Shown here: positions 32,101 to 44,514 of the stretch, in pieces
Numbering within the stretch: position 1 is the first letter of the stretch
Layout of the letters: each line of letters opens with the position of its first letter
Assembly (NCBI RefSeq): GCF_000344685.1
Contig: NW_006920424.1
Coordinates: forward strand, 886,319-946,432
Source: Gloeophyllum trabeum ATCC 11539
Lineage: Eukaryota; Basidiomycota; Agaricomycetes; Gloeophyllales; Gloeophyllaceae
Length of the DNA stretch: 60,114 bases
Direction: 5' to 3'
Notes under the pieces: generated by a model
Told to the model about the DNA's origin: nothing
Databases searched by the model: none
Seen by the model: the letters and a program-made list of their open reading frames with translations, nothing else
Made by a program: the position numbers and the translations under genes

Positions 32101-35100
32101 TATGCAGGGCCATCGGCGCTACTGACCTTTGCAGTCGCCTTTGCCATCTTCAAGAGGGTAAGGCGATCAATCAAACGTGGCTCTGATCGCGACGTGTGAA
32201 TGAACGTACCGATGAATATGTTAGTCAGTTTGATATCTCGATGGAGCTGTCCGACGCTAGTCAAAGACATGTCTCGAATATGAGCTATGGGACGACTCAC
32301 AATACCGAGGCTAGACATGTGCACTAGGGCGTCCACGATCTGCATAAATAAGCGCCACGCTTCGTCTTCGGATAAACCTTCGGCAATGCGCTACGATGTG
32401 TTAATGAAAAGGAATGATCCCGTAGCACAGTCCGACTTGCCTCTTTCAACGTCTGGCGCTCCACGAATTCCTAGATCGACGTCAGAAAATAAGGGGCCAC
32501 GTGAAGTATTTTTACATACCATTTGGATGTATAGGGTCCTTGAGACAGCAGGGGAAGGTACCCCATTGCCGTTTGTGTCCAGCAGCGCGAAAAAGTTCTG
32601 GTCGGATTCGTCACTCCCATTGTCCTCGTCGTCATTATCAGTCTCATTATCTGCCCTCGAAGAGCCGGAACGTGTGAAATGGATGCTGGGGAATGATGAC
32701 TTGCTTCCTGCACCCGACTCCAAGTCATCCAGGTCAATGCTGAAAGGGTCATTCGAAAAATTCTCCCTTCGTCTGCGAGAGGCTACAGAGGTGAGACCGT
32801 CTTCGGTTCCATCTTCCTCGGTATCAGAACCTGAAGACAGAGGGGTGGCGAATGGGTCGGATGTCTCGACCCAAGTAGTATAATAGCGGACAATGAAGCG
32901 ATGATTGAGGCGACTTAGAGCGTTCACCTCTCTGAAGATCCTGGTGTCTTTTTGGGTAGCACGTAGACGGACCTTCTTCACTACAGCACACCCTGAGCAG
33001 ATAATCCCTTTGATCAGGGCCACACGTACCTGCATAGATCCTCGAGTCAATCTTATTACGGGCTTTGACGACTGAGCCAAATGCGCCTTTACCCTGTGGA
33101 GAGCCCGGGATGACGCGCTAGGCTACGCACATCGGTAACCGACTTACCAGAAGCTCAAGCTCTTCCCAATCCTCCTTCCACCGACTCGAATGCCTCGTTC
33201 TCTGTGCAGGCACCGTGAAGTACTCTTCCGGAGATGCAGACATATTATATGGCACAGGAGTCTTGACGTCTGTCATAGATGCTGCTTAAAGGGGAATCTG
33301 ATGCACGTAAGCACGGTACGACGTACCGGAGAATGTAATCGCCCTGTCTCGCATGCGTATCCCGGGCGAGATAATGGATCCCGACAATTCTCGGATAAGG
33401 CTATAGCACGATACCGCCTTCTTCTTGCCAGAAGTCAGCATACTCGAAGTCACCTGATAGAGCGTGGGCGAAATATCGCAAGCATGCAGAGCAGCTTGAG
33501 GGTCGATGAATCTTTGCATAACATCCCGACCTAAGAGCATCTGCAGCACGACGACACCAGCGCAATGAATGTCTCGGCTTCGGGTATACAACAAAGGCGA
33601 ATCAACCGCGTCCTTGGGTAGCCTACGAGGTATGAGTGAGATGGCTGAAAAAGAGCTTGGCGAGGAAGGCGTTCACCATGTATCCGGAATCTGAGGTTCC
33701 TCACCATTAGGGACATTGTAGCCAAACGGGTTGGACCGATGTAAATCAAGTAGCTTTCCGTAGTAACAAGCCTTGCGAATCTTGACCAGCTTCGTCTTCG
33801 ACTGCGAATCGTCGTTCGCGAGACAAATACATCGAAGATCGAGTCCTATAATCAACATGGAATATAGCTGTCTTTCCCTATGAGTATGAGACTTCGATCG
33901 TACTCACCTCGGTGAATCAAATCGGCCTCATGAATTGCTTGCAAAGCCGACAGCACTTGTAGGAGATATTCCTGAGCCACTGTCAATACGCAGTTATGTG
34001 GTCTAGTTGCTTTAATTGTACCGTAGTTCGCTCTTCCCGCAATGTATCGCAATTTTCCAAGACATCCAGGAGAGTCATAGATGGCCTCTGCTCACATAGG
34101 ATAGCCAGACGCGTTGGGTCAGACGTATGAGGCATAGTCAACTTTACAGCGTAGACGCTAATAAGGTTCTCATGTCGGATCGTGATCAGCTTCTGGATGT
34201 CCGACTCGAGTTGCTTCAGCTTCTTGCGCCCTTCAAAGGCGGTTCAGACGGACGTTCCTGGTGGCTCTATCAGACTCACCTTGACTGGTGGTGTAGTATG
34301 ATGCCTCAAACGTGTAGACGTGTAGCTCAAGTGGTAGAGTCACATTCACATCATCACAGACGGGTTCCGCGAGATAGGTGACTCCAAGGCATTCTACGCA
34401 ATATAAGCTGACTAGCCATACCTCCAAGACGGCACGTACCTCGCTTTGGGTGGAATAACTTCACTGTGTGAAAAGCTACATCACGCACGCGTATTTCCTG
34501 GCTGAACGTCTCCGTCGGCGTGTCCCCCGACGACGGCACCTCGGTGGCATCAGACTCAGCCCTCTTGCGAGCCTTGATATTCTTCTGCTTCTCTAACTCC
34601 TGTCTCTGCGCGTCGGCCTGAATCTCTTCCGTGAGTTGCTGTGCGAGCTGCTGCACCCTCTCCAGCTCCTGTTCCGCCTCCAGCTGCTCTCGCTCTTTCC
34701 GCGCTCTCTCTTCCTCCAGCGCACGCTGGCTCATCAGCATCGCAAGGGAGCCTACCGGTTCAACGGCTGGCTTCACGTTATCATTCAGCCAGTCCTGCGC
34801 GAAGGTGACGATCTGGAAGACCATCTCCGACCCCTTCTGCTTCTGCGCTTCGGCATGTATCGCCTGACTCAATTTCGTAACATGACTGCTGGCGAGCCCT
34901 TCGAAGGGCTTGCGGATTGTGAATATGGGGTACGCCAAGAGTGGGTACGTCTTCGGGAATTTGACATGCAAGTGGAAATAAATCTTGTTCGCATGAGTTT
35001 CGTCAGGATGGACTACTTTGATGATGAATTCAGGTTGTTTGGGTGCCCCCTGTTTCCGACGAAACTAGTGTTAACTCATGTTCGTGAAGAAAGGACGTAT

Positions 35101-35424
35101 TCACGGTAAAAATCATAGTGGCCCTGGTCTAAGAATAGCCCCTATCTTCTCCTCCGGGCGCAATCGATCCTCATTGCAAGCCGCCGTCGTCAACGCAGAT
35201 CCTCCATAACACCACAATAACCTCTGGGACCATCTATGTCTCAAGATCTCCCCGAAAAATGCCGCCGATCACTCGTTCATGGCCCCGTGCCCCAAGCCAG
35301 CCAAAACGCAATAGAGCAGACTTACCTTCCAGACGTTGGAAGGAGGGCATTCCACGAATTGATCAGCATAGATAGACTTCAGCGCAGTTATCTCCGACTG
35401 TTGTAATTCTTCAGCAGACTCCAT
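29177..35424 (-). CDS. GCN2: Gcn2 eIF2-alpha kinase
   Basis: This kinase senses uncharged tRNA and phosphorylates eIF2-alpha in amino-acid starvation. It is a 6.2-kb, many-exon gene. Protein order: an RWD domain from the start (MESAEELQQSEITALKSIYA, 35424 down to about 34.9 kb) that would bind Gcn1; a charged coiled segment near 34.75-34.55 kb; a pseudokinase near 34.4-33.2 kb, where the HRD position reads IHRG; and the kinase domain near 33.1-31.6 kb. The kinase has the usual acidic insert (about 32.85-32.6 kb), HRDIKLTN near 32.24 kb and DFGLATS near 32.06 kb. A HisRS-like domain runs from about 31.5 to 29.9 kb, with VKRFHVGNVYRPK and DPEN-type motifs, followed by the C-terminal ribosome/dimer region. 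Exon ends are not all resolved. Confidence 0.95.
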
Positions 35425-36627
35425 AATATGAAGGTTTGCAAGCTTGAACAGGTAGTCGGGGACGTGCTATGCTTCCAAGATATATATGGATCGCCAGAGA
35501 AGGGGAGGGCCCTTTGGACCTCAGCAACTCAGGCGAACATAGCGACTGCCGCGATGCAAGGACAATGGCGGTTGTGGTCAAGGATAAAATCAGTCGCAGG
35601 CCGACCCTTGGAGGTCTTTAACGAGCCTCGAGGAGTCAGCGTGTCACAGCGCGTAACAGTGGCGACCTTCCCGAAAAGGAAGGCAACAACAGAACGCTGG
35701 CATAGCGCTGGGAGCCATCTCAACACTTTCAAAGTCATTGAAGAGGTGTATTCCCCTCATTAAAGTGCCCGATAATTGTTATTCCCTGGATGACTACATA
35801 GATAGCTTGGAGCTCAGCGTACCAGTACTTATCTCGACGAAATCAAGGCCTTCCTCCCACGGTCCTGCCTAGTGACTCTTTCGACGGCGAAACATGAAGG
35901 CACACCGACCGACGTCTCAAAATGGCATTGTCACTATAACATGACAGTGGTTGCTGAGAAGAAGAAATAAGGTGGCACAGGAGCTGTGTCTTACAGCTTT
36001 TATATGAAGCGGACGGAGACCCTCCGAGGTTGACATCTGTCTGATTCTGTCATGGATGTATGAAGGTCGACTGCATTGGGTAAATGCATTGCCTTAAATG
36101 GTTATACTTGTGGTGCAGCGTCTTTCATGGTGAGATTCGGTGTAGGCAACCTAAGAAAAGATGTCCTTATATTAGAAAGCTACATCCAGTATTGCCCACA
36201 GATGGCTCGTTCTCGATTCTGTAATCCTGAAACCTATAATAGGCCACACTCCCATCATCATATTGCTGCGCTACACCCCGCTTAAGATTGATAATGAAGT
36301 CTACGGTAACCGCTCTGGTTCTCGTACTTTACCTCCTGGGGACTTTGCAGAAGGGGTCAACCACTGCATTTGCCTTCGGTCGTGCCTCAGGCCTCAGAGG
36401 CTCGCCGATGCCTTAAGCGAACGCTTGTATATAATGGGATGAGGTATGGCTCAAGCTGAAGATTGATGCATGGTCCAGCATCGATAGCCATAAACCAGCT
36501 CAAATTATGATCCGCACGATATGACAGCAACGTAGCATCTTTGCACCAATCGATTCGCTATAATCACACGAGAGCTACACGCCCCGTACACCCAGAAGAA
36601 ATTGCCCCTTTATCGAGTGTATTCCAC
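35425..36627. other. Intergenic upstream of Gcn2
   Basis: About 1.2 kb between the Gcn2 start and the LysM gene end. It should hold the Gcn2 promoter and 5' leader. Only short ORFs without support are present. I did not recognise a clear uORF or repeat. Confidence 0.4.
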
Positions 36628-37295
36628 TCAGGCGGTAGAGGTGTAATTGTAGACCGTCGTATAGTTGAAGACCTGATTGGCGGTGCATAAAACCTGTGCG
36701 GGGAGTCGACGTAAAACTCGCTTCCTCCGAACGGAAGGTGCGGAATCATAGACATACCTCACCGGGGTAAATGTTGGAGCATTCGGCGTTGACGTTGGGG
36801 TTGTTGGCCAGGAGGGTTGTCAGGGACACACCCGTGCTGTCAACGATGTTCAAGCAGCTGTCGCCTGAGTACACAACATGCACGGATCCACAGTCTTGGC
36901 CTTGGATGCCCAAGCACAGAGGCTAAGGATGTGTTTTAGAGTATGACGAGTAAGCAAGAAAAGTCCTTGTCACCTCTCCCAGAGCGAGGTTGTCGCATGC
37001 CGCATCTATCCGCCCCTGATTGACGAACGCAAGCTGGTATCTGGCAAATGGTGTTTCCTCAGTGTGCTGAATTATCGCATGAGTGAACGTGGCATACGTG
37101 GAGACACCCTGCTGCGCAGAAATGGCGTCGCAAGTATCACCAAGGTGAACGGTGTAATTGCGAGCACAAATAGCACTTTGGGCTGACGCTGGAGAAAACC
37201 AAGTAAGTTCAAATTCTGCTCACACCATGAACGAACGTACCGATGGTGGCAGACAAGACAGCTGCAGCAACAACGAGGCGGGCGCTTGCGAACAT
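36628..37295 (-). CDS. Secreted two-LysM-domain protein (147 aa)
   Basis: LysM domains bind chitin or peptidoglycan. Small secreted fungal LysM proteins shield hyphae or damp host chitin sensing; no role can be assigned here. Exons are 37295-37241, 37188-37098, 37040-36974, 36922-36758 and 36693-36628. Residues 1-22 are a signal peptide (VVAAAVLSATIGASAQ). LysM1 is YTVHLGDTCDAISAQQGVST, continuing YQLAFVNQ and ending LCLG. LysM2 starts HVVYSGDSCLNIVDSTGVSL, continues LLANNPNVNAECSNIYPGE and ends VLC. Cysteines are placed as in secreted fungal LysM proteins. The second intron (37097-37041, 57 bp) is in frame without stops. I splice it because that restores the canonical STYQLAFVN. Confidence 0.88.
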
Positions 37296-37372
37296 CTTCA
37301 AAAGCTTGAATGGAAGGTACTGGGTATTCGAGGAGGATCCTATGGATGGGGATTACCGCCGCGCGGCGCCGC

Positions 37373-37379
37373 TTTTATA
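37373..37379 (-). promoter_or_regulatory. TATA box of the LysM gene
   Basis: On the minus strand this reads TATAAAA, 78 bp before the start codon at 37295. Confidence 0.65.
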
Positions 37380-38171
37380 GCTCTGCAGTAGCGCTTTCTG
37401 ACTTGTCGACGCAGCCGCGGTCCAGGGCCCATCACTTCGACCCTTCAGACGCAGCTACATTTTTTCTCACTGTGCTTCGTGATGAGTCGGGTCCCATCAT
37501 GCCCTGGAGGGTCTCCTTTGTTTCTGGGAATGACTAGGAAACGCGAGAATTTGTCGAGAGCTCGCCGCTCTCGATCGCTCGGAGAGCCTCCTTCGTAGAC
37601 GACTCAAATGGGATCCACCCATCTCACGCGGACGCAGGACGTGCATGGGTGTATGAGTCACGACTCTGTTAGCCGGACGCACGTTCGCAACCACCGCAGG
37701 ATGCAGGTGACCAACTCCCGGTATACTGAGGCCCAATTTTGATAAGGCGCAGCCGTGAAGCAAGTATCTCATTCGTGCAGACAATTCACCGTACTGTGCT
37801 ACGCAAATACAAGCTGATTATACGCTGTATCGTTACGAGAAACTCAGGGTCCAAGGGCGCTTACCTTAATGACGATTCCACGGTTCGTCCATCAGACCGT
37901 CTTGCCAATACAGCGGACGATTGACCCGACGTAATCCCATCGCATGCCGTCGCGATGGCCTCGCATCATGATCAGGGGACAACCTTTTTCGCCTTCTGAG
38001 CGCTCGACGGGCGTCTTTCTCATCCTTGAACTTACGCGTTCGGTTCCGAATGAGAAGCGAAGGGTCACAGTCACGTGATCGTGACCTCGTGATTGAACGC
38101 GAGGCAGCGCGTGGCGTCGAACAAAGGATCTTCACAACGTTCTCCTCCTGAGGCAGACGAAGGAACTAGAA
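37380..38171. other. Divergent intergenic region, LysM / Chk1
   Basis: About 0.8 kb separating two divergent genes. It includes an AGTCACGTGATCG-like near-palindrome with a CACGTG core near 38070-38080, a plausible E-box type site about 95 bp upstream of the Chk1 start. No gene is supported. Confidence 0.4.
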
Positions 38172-40191
38172 ATGAGTAAATACCCTAAAGTTACAGGTGA
38201 GTATGCATTTGACGCATTAGGGAGCTCATGTTCATAAATCCAGGCTTTGAGCTCATCGAACAAATCGGAGGCGGTGGCTTCTCAAGGTCAGATCGTCCTC
38301 GAAGATACATATGGCTAGATACTTTGCTTGCTGCCACACCAATCCGAACGTATGTTTACTAACTAGGATTTTGTAGAGTATTTAGGGCCGTGAATGCTGC
38401 AGATCATAGAGTAGCAGCCTGCAAATTGGTCTTGACAACAAAGGAAACTACCGAAACGAGCCGAAAGATGCTTGACAAGGAGATGCGTATACACGCCGCA
38501 CTCAAGCACTCCAATGTTCTCGAATTCTTTAATGCGATTATAGTAGAAATAACCAGCAAACAAGTGTACGTTCCGGGCACTTATATGCTCCTTGAATTCG
38601 CTGCTGGGGGCGATCTATTCGACAAAATTGGTACCGTATCCATTTACTCAACCTGTAGTCTGTGCCCTGATAAATAGACAGTTCCTGATATGGGAATCGG
38701 CGAGGACGTCGCACACGTCTACTTCACACAGCTTGTCTCTGGAATGGTACGTTCCACTTTAGACAGGACCTGCCACCCAGGTCAAACCTGTGAACAGGAA
38801 TACATACACAGCCAAGGCGTTTGCCACCGAGACCTGAAGCCAGAGAATCTCCTCTTAGACGCGGCAGGTGCTCTGAAGATAACTGACTTCGGCCTAAGCT
38901 CTGTGTACAAGCTCAAAGAGACCGGAAAGACGAGATTGCTCACAGAACGCTGCGGGAGTCTGCCATATGTGGCGCCCGAGGTGATATTATGCGTCCAGTG
39001 CACTATCCATGTTAGGCTCACCTTAACTATAGCTAAACTCGGAGTCTCCATACCAAGCGGAACCGATTGATATCTGGGGCATGGGAGTTATTTTGTTCAC
39101 CCTGCTCGCCGGAAGTATGAGTCCTCCATTTGCACTATGGCTTTCTGCCAGAATTACTGATCTGATTGATGCAGATACTCCGTGGGACGAGCCCACCAAG
39201 AAATCCCCCGAATTTCGGAGATATCTTTCAGGTGACATTTTGAAAGAAGCTCCGTGGAATCGTCTTGACCAGGATGTACTATGTTCGTCTTTATAGCTCT
39301 ATATGCGCTGCGTCCCAGTTCTGACGCAGCGTCTTAGCTTTAATTGTGGGATTGTTGAATATTGATCCGTCGCGGCGTATGACTATCCCAGATATTATTC
39401 AACATCCCTGGTATCAGCGGTATGTATCTCTCTTTGTCGAATCGTTTACACCTGCTCTGAAAGCGCCACCAGGGCCTCTTTTATTGCCGCTCAGGGTGTT
39501 GGCGTTCTTGCAGAACATTTGACGCAGCCATTGAGAACAGTCGGGGACTTCGACATCGCTGCACCGGAAGTACCGATGTACGTGCAACGCCAAGCGCAGC
39601 TGCCGGTCACACATTCTAACCCTGAACTGACTTGCAGGGAGACGGATGCAGACGGCGATCAAGTTATGCAATCCGCTCATCAGACTCAGTTCACGCAGTC
39701 CCTGCTGCTCTTCGTAAGTTCATCTCAAATTATGACTCACTTATTTGACGAATATTGTTTTAGTCCCAAACGCAAAATGGGCGAAGATATACCCCTCACC
39801 TAACTCGTTTCTACTGCTCAATACCCCCGCACGACCTCATGCCTCTTATACAGCAAAGCCTTGAGGACTTGGGCATTACCTTCAAACTCAAGCCCCAAGA
39901 TCAGTCTCCAAGCGCCCCCGACGTTATTAGGCTTCGGATCGGCGGCTACGACCGTAGGAAGGAGATGTTCAAAGGTTGGGTGGATGTCGAGAGGTATGCG
40001 TACAATAACGTCGAATGCTCCTTCTGTATCATGCAGCGCGATCAGGTTAGTGGGATAAGTCAGCCTTCTAACTCCTCTCGCACCGGGTTTAACTCACCAC
40101 GTTCCAGGGGAATCCGATTTCTTGGAGACAGCTGTGGAAGGCTCTGGTCATGTCACCGAAGGTAGATCCGCACGTGCTGAGAAAGCGGTAA
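38172..40191 (+). CDS. CHK1: Chk1-like DNA-damage checkpoint kinase (462 aa)
   Basis: This is the serine/threonine kinase of the DNA-damage/replication checkpoint that restrains Cdc25 and mitotic entry. Twelve exons are read: 38172-38196, 38244-38286, 38377-38630, 38682-38746, 38798-38980, 39033-39114, 39175-39282, 39338-39419, 39473-39577, 39638-39713, 39764-40045 and 40108-40191. They splice in frame to 462 residues. The glycine loop is QIGGGGFSR, the ATP lysine is K39 (VAACKLV), the catalytic loop is HRDLKPEN (139-146) and DFG is at 159-161. The APE equivalent is VAPE. The activation segment ([13 protein letters not shown]) and the DTPWDEP loop are Chk1-like. The C-terminus (ending [12 protein letters not shown]) matches the KA1-like regulatory domain of Chk1. 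Confidence 0.94.
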
Positions 40192-41076
40192 GGATGGTGT
40201 CAGTGTGCGTGCACCCGAGACAGAGCTACTGCGCCGGTTTCATCTTCACTGTATACCTCTCATCTACCATCCCATCTCTAGCGCCAGATTGAACCGCGTT
40301 CATGTAGACAGATATATCAGCACTTGCATATGGGAGACCTCAGTCCATTACACGCACGGGCGTGGGCTACCTGGTGGTTACAGTCTTTTAAGATTCAACC
40401 TTGTCGGTGTCCTGCACGGATGCAGATACATCCGCCCTCACCGTTCTTTTTACACTTCCATGGTGACTTCGGATTTAGCAGGCACGCACCTGATACTGTC
40501 TGTGAGCGGCATAACCCCATTAGCGAATCTGATAAATCGTGAGAGTGGATAGCAGCAAGCTGAACTCGATTGATGATGCATCAGCAGATAACCGAAGCAG
40601 GAGGACGGAATCCGCCAGTCTTCAGTCGCGCCACAAATGCTGCCGAGTACCTAGTCCGAGGAATAAGGAATACTGGATTAATAATCGCACGTAGTAGAGT
40701 TCTTATCCACTCTGAGCTGACTCTGCCACGAGCAGGCGGGCAAAGACGAGGAGACTGCCCGTTCATAGCGGTACTGAGGTTCCATTTTGACATTGGAGAA
40801 ACCGTAAGAACCGGTGTGGCAAGACAGACATCAGCGTCAGAGCGGGCATTGTGCCATCAATGGATATAAGGTTTCCTTTCGGAGCCATGACTACCCGCGA
40901 AAGGAGGTTCGTCTCACTCTTCCTTGCTACCGGCCAATCAGGGCGCTTCCATCGTATTCAAAGGAGGTTAGCCGATCCACCTTATAAGGGCTGAGCTGGA
41001 CGGGTAGCAGCCGCTCCCTCAATACTCCCAGCTAACTTGTATCGATTAAATCACCTTTACCCAGCGGTAACCAGCA
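40192..41076. other. Intergenic upstream of the SDR reductase
   Basis: About 0.9 kb with no supported gene. The last 150 bp carry a CCAAT box (40934-40938) and a TATAAG box (40983-40988), 94 bp from the start codon at 41077. Confidence 0.5.
40983..40988 (+). promoter_or_regulatory. TATA box of the SDR reductase
   Basis: TATAAG, 94 bp upstream of the start codon, with CCAAT about 45 bp further upstream. Confidence 0.55.
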
Positions 41077-42346
41077 ATGGCGGACGCGACGGTAACTGCC
41101 CACGGCGGAGGAGAACTTCAGACTGTACCGCTCGGTACCATTGTCCTCGTGACGGGGGCTAACGGGTAACTCTATCCGCGTCTTGCGTCTAAAGTCAGAA
41201 ACTCACAGCACTTATGTTACACAGATACATAGGTAAGGTAGAAAAGCAAGACTCGGGTTCGTTAATTTATAAATCGGATTAGGTGCCCATGTCGTGGATG
41301 AAGCGCTGAGCCACGGATATGTGGTTCGAGGCGTAACTCGCTCGGAAGAGAAAGGTCGAGGTCTCAAGCAATATGCCCAGGCCAAGTACGGTGCAGACAG
41401 ATACGAAGCCGTTGTGGTCCCCGATATCGAGGCTGAAGGGGCTTACGACACAGTTATCAAGGGTGTGTCCCTCCTCGTCTCCGTTTCCTCCAGCCAAAGC
41501 TGACTCCCTTACTTTATCGACGTCGAAAGGCGTTGCTGGAGTAATTCATGTAGCCTCCCCTGTCACCATCCAGGGCTCAGCAAGACAGGCCATCGATGCA
41601 GCTGTGAACGGCACTCTGAACATTCTGAAAGCCGCGAAATCCGAGCCCTCCGTGCGTTCGGTTGTGATAACCTCCTCTAGTGTCGCCTCTGTCCTCCCGT
41701 CATTCGAGAAGGCCCAGAAGGCCGACCATACGACATGGAACGACGTCACGTACGACGAACTAGCCAAACAGGGCTTCCCGGACGGTAATCCAGCGGCGGC
41801 ATACTATGCATCGAAAGTCAGAGCCGAGCGGCTGGCGTGGAAGTTCTACGATGAGAAAAAACCGCAGTACAAACTGAATACCCTCTTACCGAACGTCAAC
41901 CTCGGTCGCCCACTCGAGTATCCCGGCGCGCAGGCTGCCACTACTTCGGCGTGGATCTACGACATTATCAAAGGCAGCCGCTCCGTCATAGACAACGTCC
42001 GGTCTCGTAAGTCGACTTTTCATGCGCAGTCCCACTTACGTATGTCTCATGATGAATTCCGGCAGAGTGGTACGTTCACGTCCGCGACAATGCCAAACTG
42101 CACGTCCGAGCCCTTGCCGACCCTTCGATCCGCTCCGAGCGCATCTGGGCGGCAGCAGCGGTGTTCACCTGGCCGGAGGTTCTGCGCATCCTCAAGGAGT
42201 TGCACCCCGAGTTGACGTTGCCCGACGACCCCAAGCAGACCAAGCCTGATTTGACGGTGGTGGATAACAAGAGGGGAGAGGCGCTGCTTGGAGGGTGGAC
42301 GAGCCTGAAGGACACCTTGAAGGAGATGGGTACCAGCTTCCCGTGA
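41077..42346 (+). CDS. NAD(P)H-dependent aldehyde/ketone reductase, DFR/Gre2-like extended SDR (344 aa)
   Basis: An extended short-chain dehydrogenase of the dihydroflavonol-reductase / yeast Gre2 class that reduces small aldehydes or ketones with NADPH. The substrate is unknown. Exons are 41077-41165, 41223-41230 (only 8 nt), 41283-41462, 41530-42006 and 42066-42346, which join in frame. The dinucleotide motif TGANGYIG is at residues 26-33 and is split across the micro-exon. Catalytic residues are in ITSSSVASV (about 139-147) and the YxxxK motif Y184-K188 (YYASK). The segment QWYVHVRDNAKLHV after the last intron matches the family's conserved W(V/I)HV(R)D block. The CCAAT and TATA boxes upstream fit a regulated gene. 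Confidence 0.92.
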
Positions 42347-42548
42347 GCAGCCGAGGGGAGAGACGATGGGATAGGATAGCATGGATGATACGATTCATAT
42401 AGCGTCCAGCCAGCGAATATAAATACGACGAGACAGCAATTGGGGCAGTTCAGTACAAGAGACAGCGTCAGTACAAGAATACAAGACAACAAGATGCGAG
42501 GCGGATACAAGAAACTACACCTTGACTCGTGACAACGAATACAAAAGG

Positions 42549-44514
42549 TTAAATAATGAACTTCAGGTTGGTGTCCTGCATGAAATCAGCATCAGTGCCG
42601 GCGCGTAGAATCCCGAGTGGGGACCCACCAGTCGGTGAGAGCAGGTCAACTGAGGCTTCTGACTATACTTCTTATTCAAGATCTCTCTATATTACGCAGA
42701 TAAGACCAACGATTCCACACCGTTGCCGATAACTCACCTGACGGATCTCAGTAGCTGAGCGTAGGTCTGCTCGGGCGAACGTTCTATGAATAGACCAGTC
42801 AAACGCTGGCAAGGAAGGCGAGCTGCGTAGACATACTGAGGGATAACGCGAATGCCTATCAAGCTTGGTTAGGTGACGCCCGTTTGTGCAAATCGGACAA
42901 GAGCACGTACGTAGCTCATGGCACCGACGGCGAGGCCGCCTTCATACGTGTCCGCGCTCGTCTGTGCGTCCTTACATCCACTGAAAGAAACCTGTAAAAC
43001 GTACGCGCACCGTCAGAGCTGCGAGCACTGCCTGTCACGACATACTCACGACATCGGCGGGAGTAGACCGCTGCTTACGGAACTTGTCTGTTACTTGGCT
43101 TCGCTTGATCCTTCCGTCGGAGTGATACTAGAGCAAAGCGTTCCATACAAAGTGCGTGCCTCTCCTTACCTGAATACTCACCAGAAACGGAAGATCTACG
43201 GCAGGATTAAGAACCATACAGGCACTTAAGTGCGATTGACCCACCTAATATGGATCCAGAGTGGCAGGACTGCATGGATGCGGATCAGAGGATCATGAGA
43301 ACTGTAACTGCGCGGTCACTCACGTCGAAGACGGCCTGAATACGCGACAGTCAGTGCGCTCTGATTTAGCTTGCTCGTGAGATACCTACCGTCAAACGGC
43401 ATGCCTTAGGCAGAGACTTCACCTGTCCAGGCTTGAATATTGTCTATTCAAGAATACTGCCGTATAACATACCAGTATTTCATTCAGCACCTGTCGGTCT
43501 CGAGGTTAGGCTTAGCAATGACATCGTCACGGCTGACTACGCACATCATCCGTGATTGTTCCAGCCTTCTTGTAATCGAGTGGGAAGATGACTGGTCGCA
43601 CTGCGTGAGCCAGATCCTTAGCATATCGACAGCTGTGTCACCTTCATCAAGACCATCGACTTCGTCGCCGTCTAAATCTTTGGTCTGCCCGCCGTGACCG
43701 GAGTCTGATTTCCAGGTAGGCGGAATTCGCATCATCAAGCCGTGCTCACGTACAGTGTATGAACAACGAGTCGTGAGGCTGTGCGTCTTTGACGAGCCAC
43801 CTCATCGCATCGAGCATATTCTTCTTCGTCGGGATGTCGCGAGGATTGTGAGCGTCATCTCGGAGCAGAACCATGTCTTCTTTGCGGAAGCCATAACGCT
43901 CTAAGAGACATGTCTGTACCTGCTCTGAAGCTACGATGCGTTACCAATGACGTACCTCGAAGGAAGTAATACATGCTCTTGGCATCGTTGATGCACCCGC
44001 GGAGCTCCTCACGCTGACCAGTATAATTTATACCAATCTGTCGAGACTAAAATTCAGCAGGCGGAGCCCTCGCCTAGATGTCACTCACAAGTAGAGCCTT
44101 CTTCCGCCCCGTACACCTAGAATACTGGAAATCGGGGTGCTGAAGCGGGACGAGCCCGCCGTGCTGGGCATGCACCAGATACTGCGCGTGATGACGCTGC
44201 AGATACTGGGACTGACTGTACTGAGGTTGATTATACTGAGGCTGCGAGTGACTATGGTGGTGCGATTGCGCAGGCGGCCGGCTATAGCTATGGCTGCGGC
44301 CGTGGCCGGAAGGATGATGCTGACCGTGCGAGGAGTGTGAGTGGGAGTGGTGTCGATGTCTGCCCTCTACATATATAACTTCGGCGCCGGGAGGCACGCG
44401 GATGGCTTGTCCGTCAGCGTATATTTCCTGGTACCCGGCCGACCGTGGCGTTCCGACGGGTTGGGATGGTGATGGCATTGGGTAGTTAACGTTGCGGTTG
44501 GGTCTGTACGACAT
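42549..44514 (-). CDS. MCA1: Type I metacaspase
   Basis: A caspase-fold cysteine protease that cleaves after arginine or lysine and acts in stress, proteostasis and cell death in fungi. Exon 1 (44514-44089) encodes a prodomain rich in histidine, glutamine, tyrosine and serine with [16 protein letters not shown] repeats, then GRKKALL. Exon 2 (44037-43956) gives [20 protein letters not shown]. The catalytic histidine lies in HYSGHGGQ (split by an intron near 43760-43710), followed by the acidic [12 protein letters not shown]. The catalytic cysteine is in AVFD-SCHSGS, also split by an intron (near 43320-43250). The p10-like part includes [13 protein letters not shown] and [13 protein letters not shown]. 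The end, [12 protein letters not shown], matches the usual C-terminus when the last short intron is removed. It has many short exons. Confidence 0.92.
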
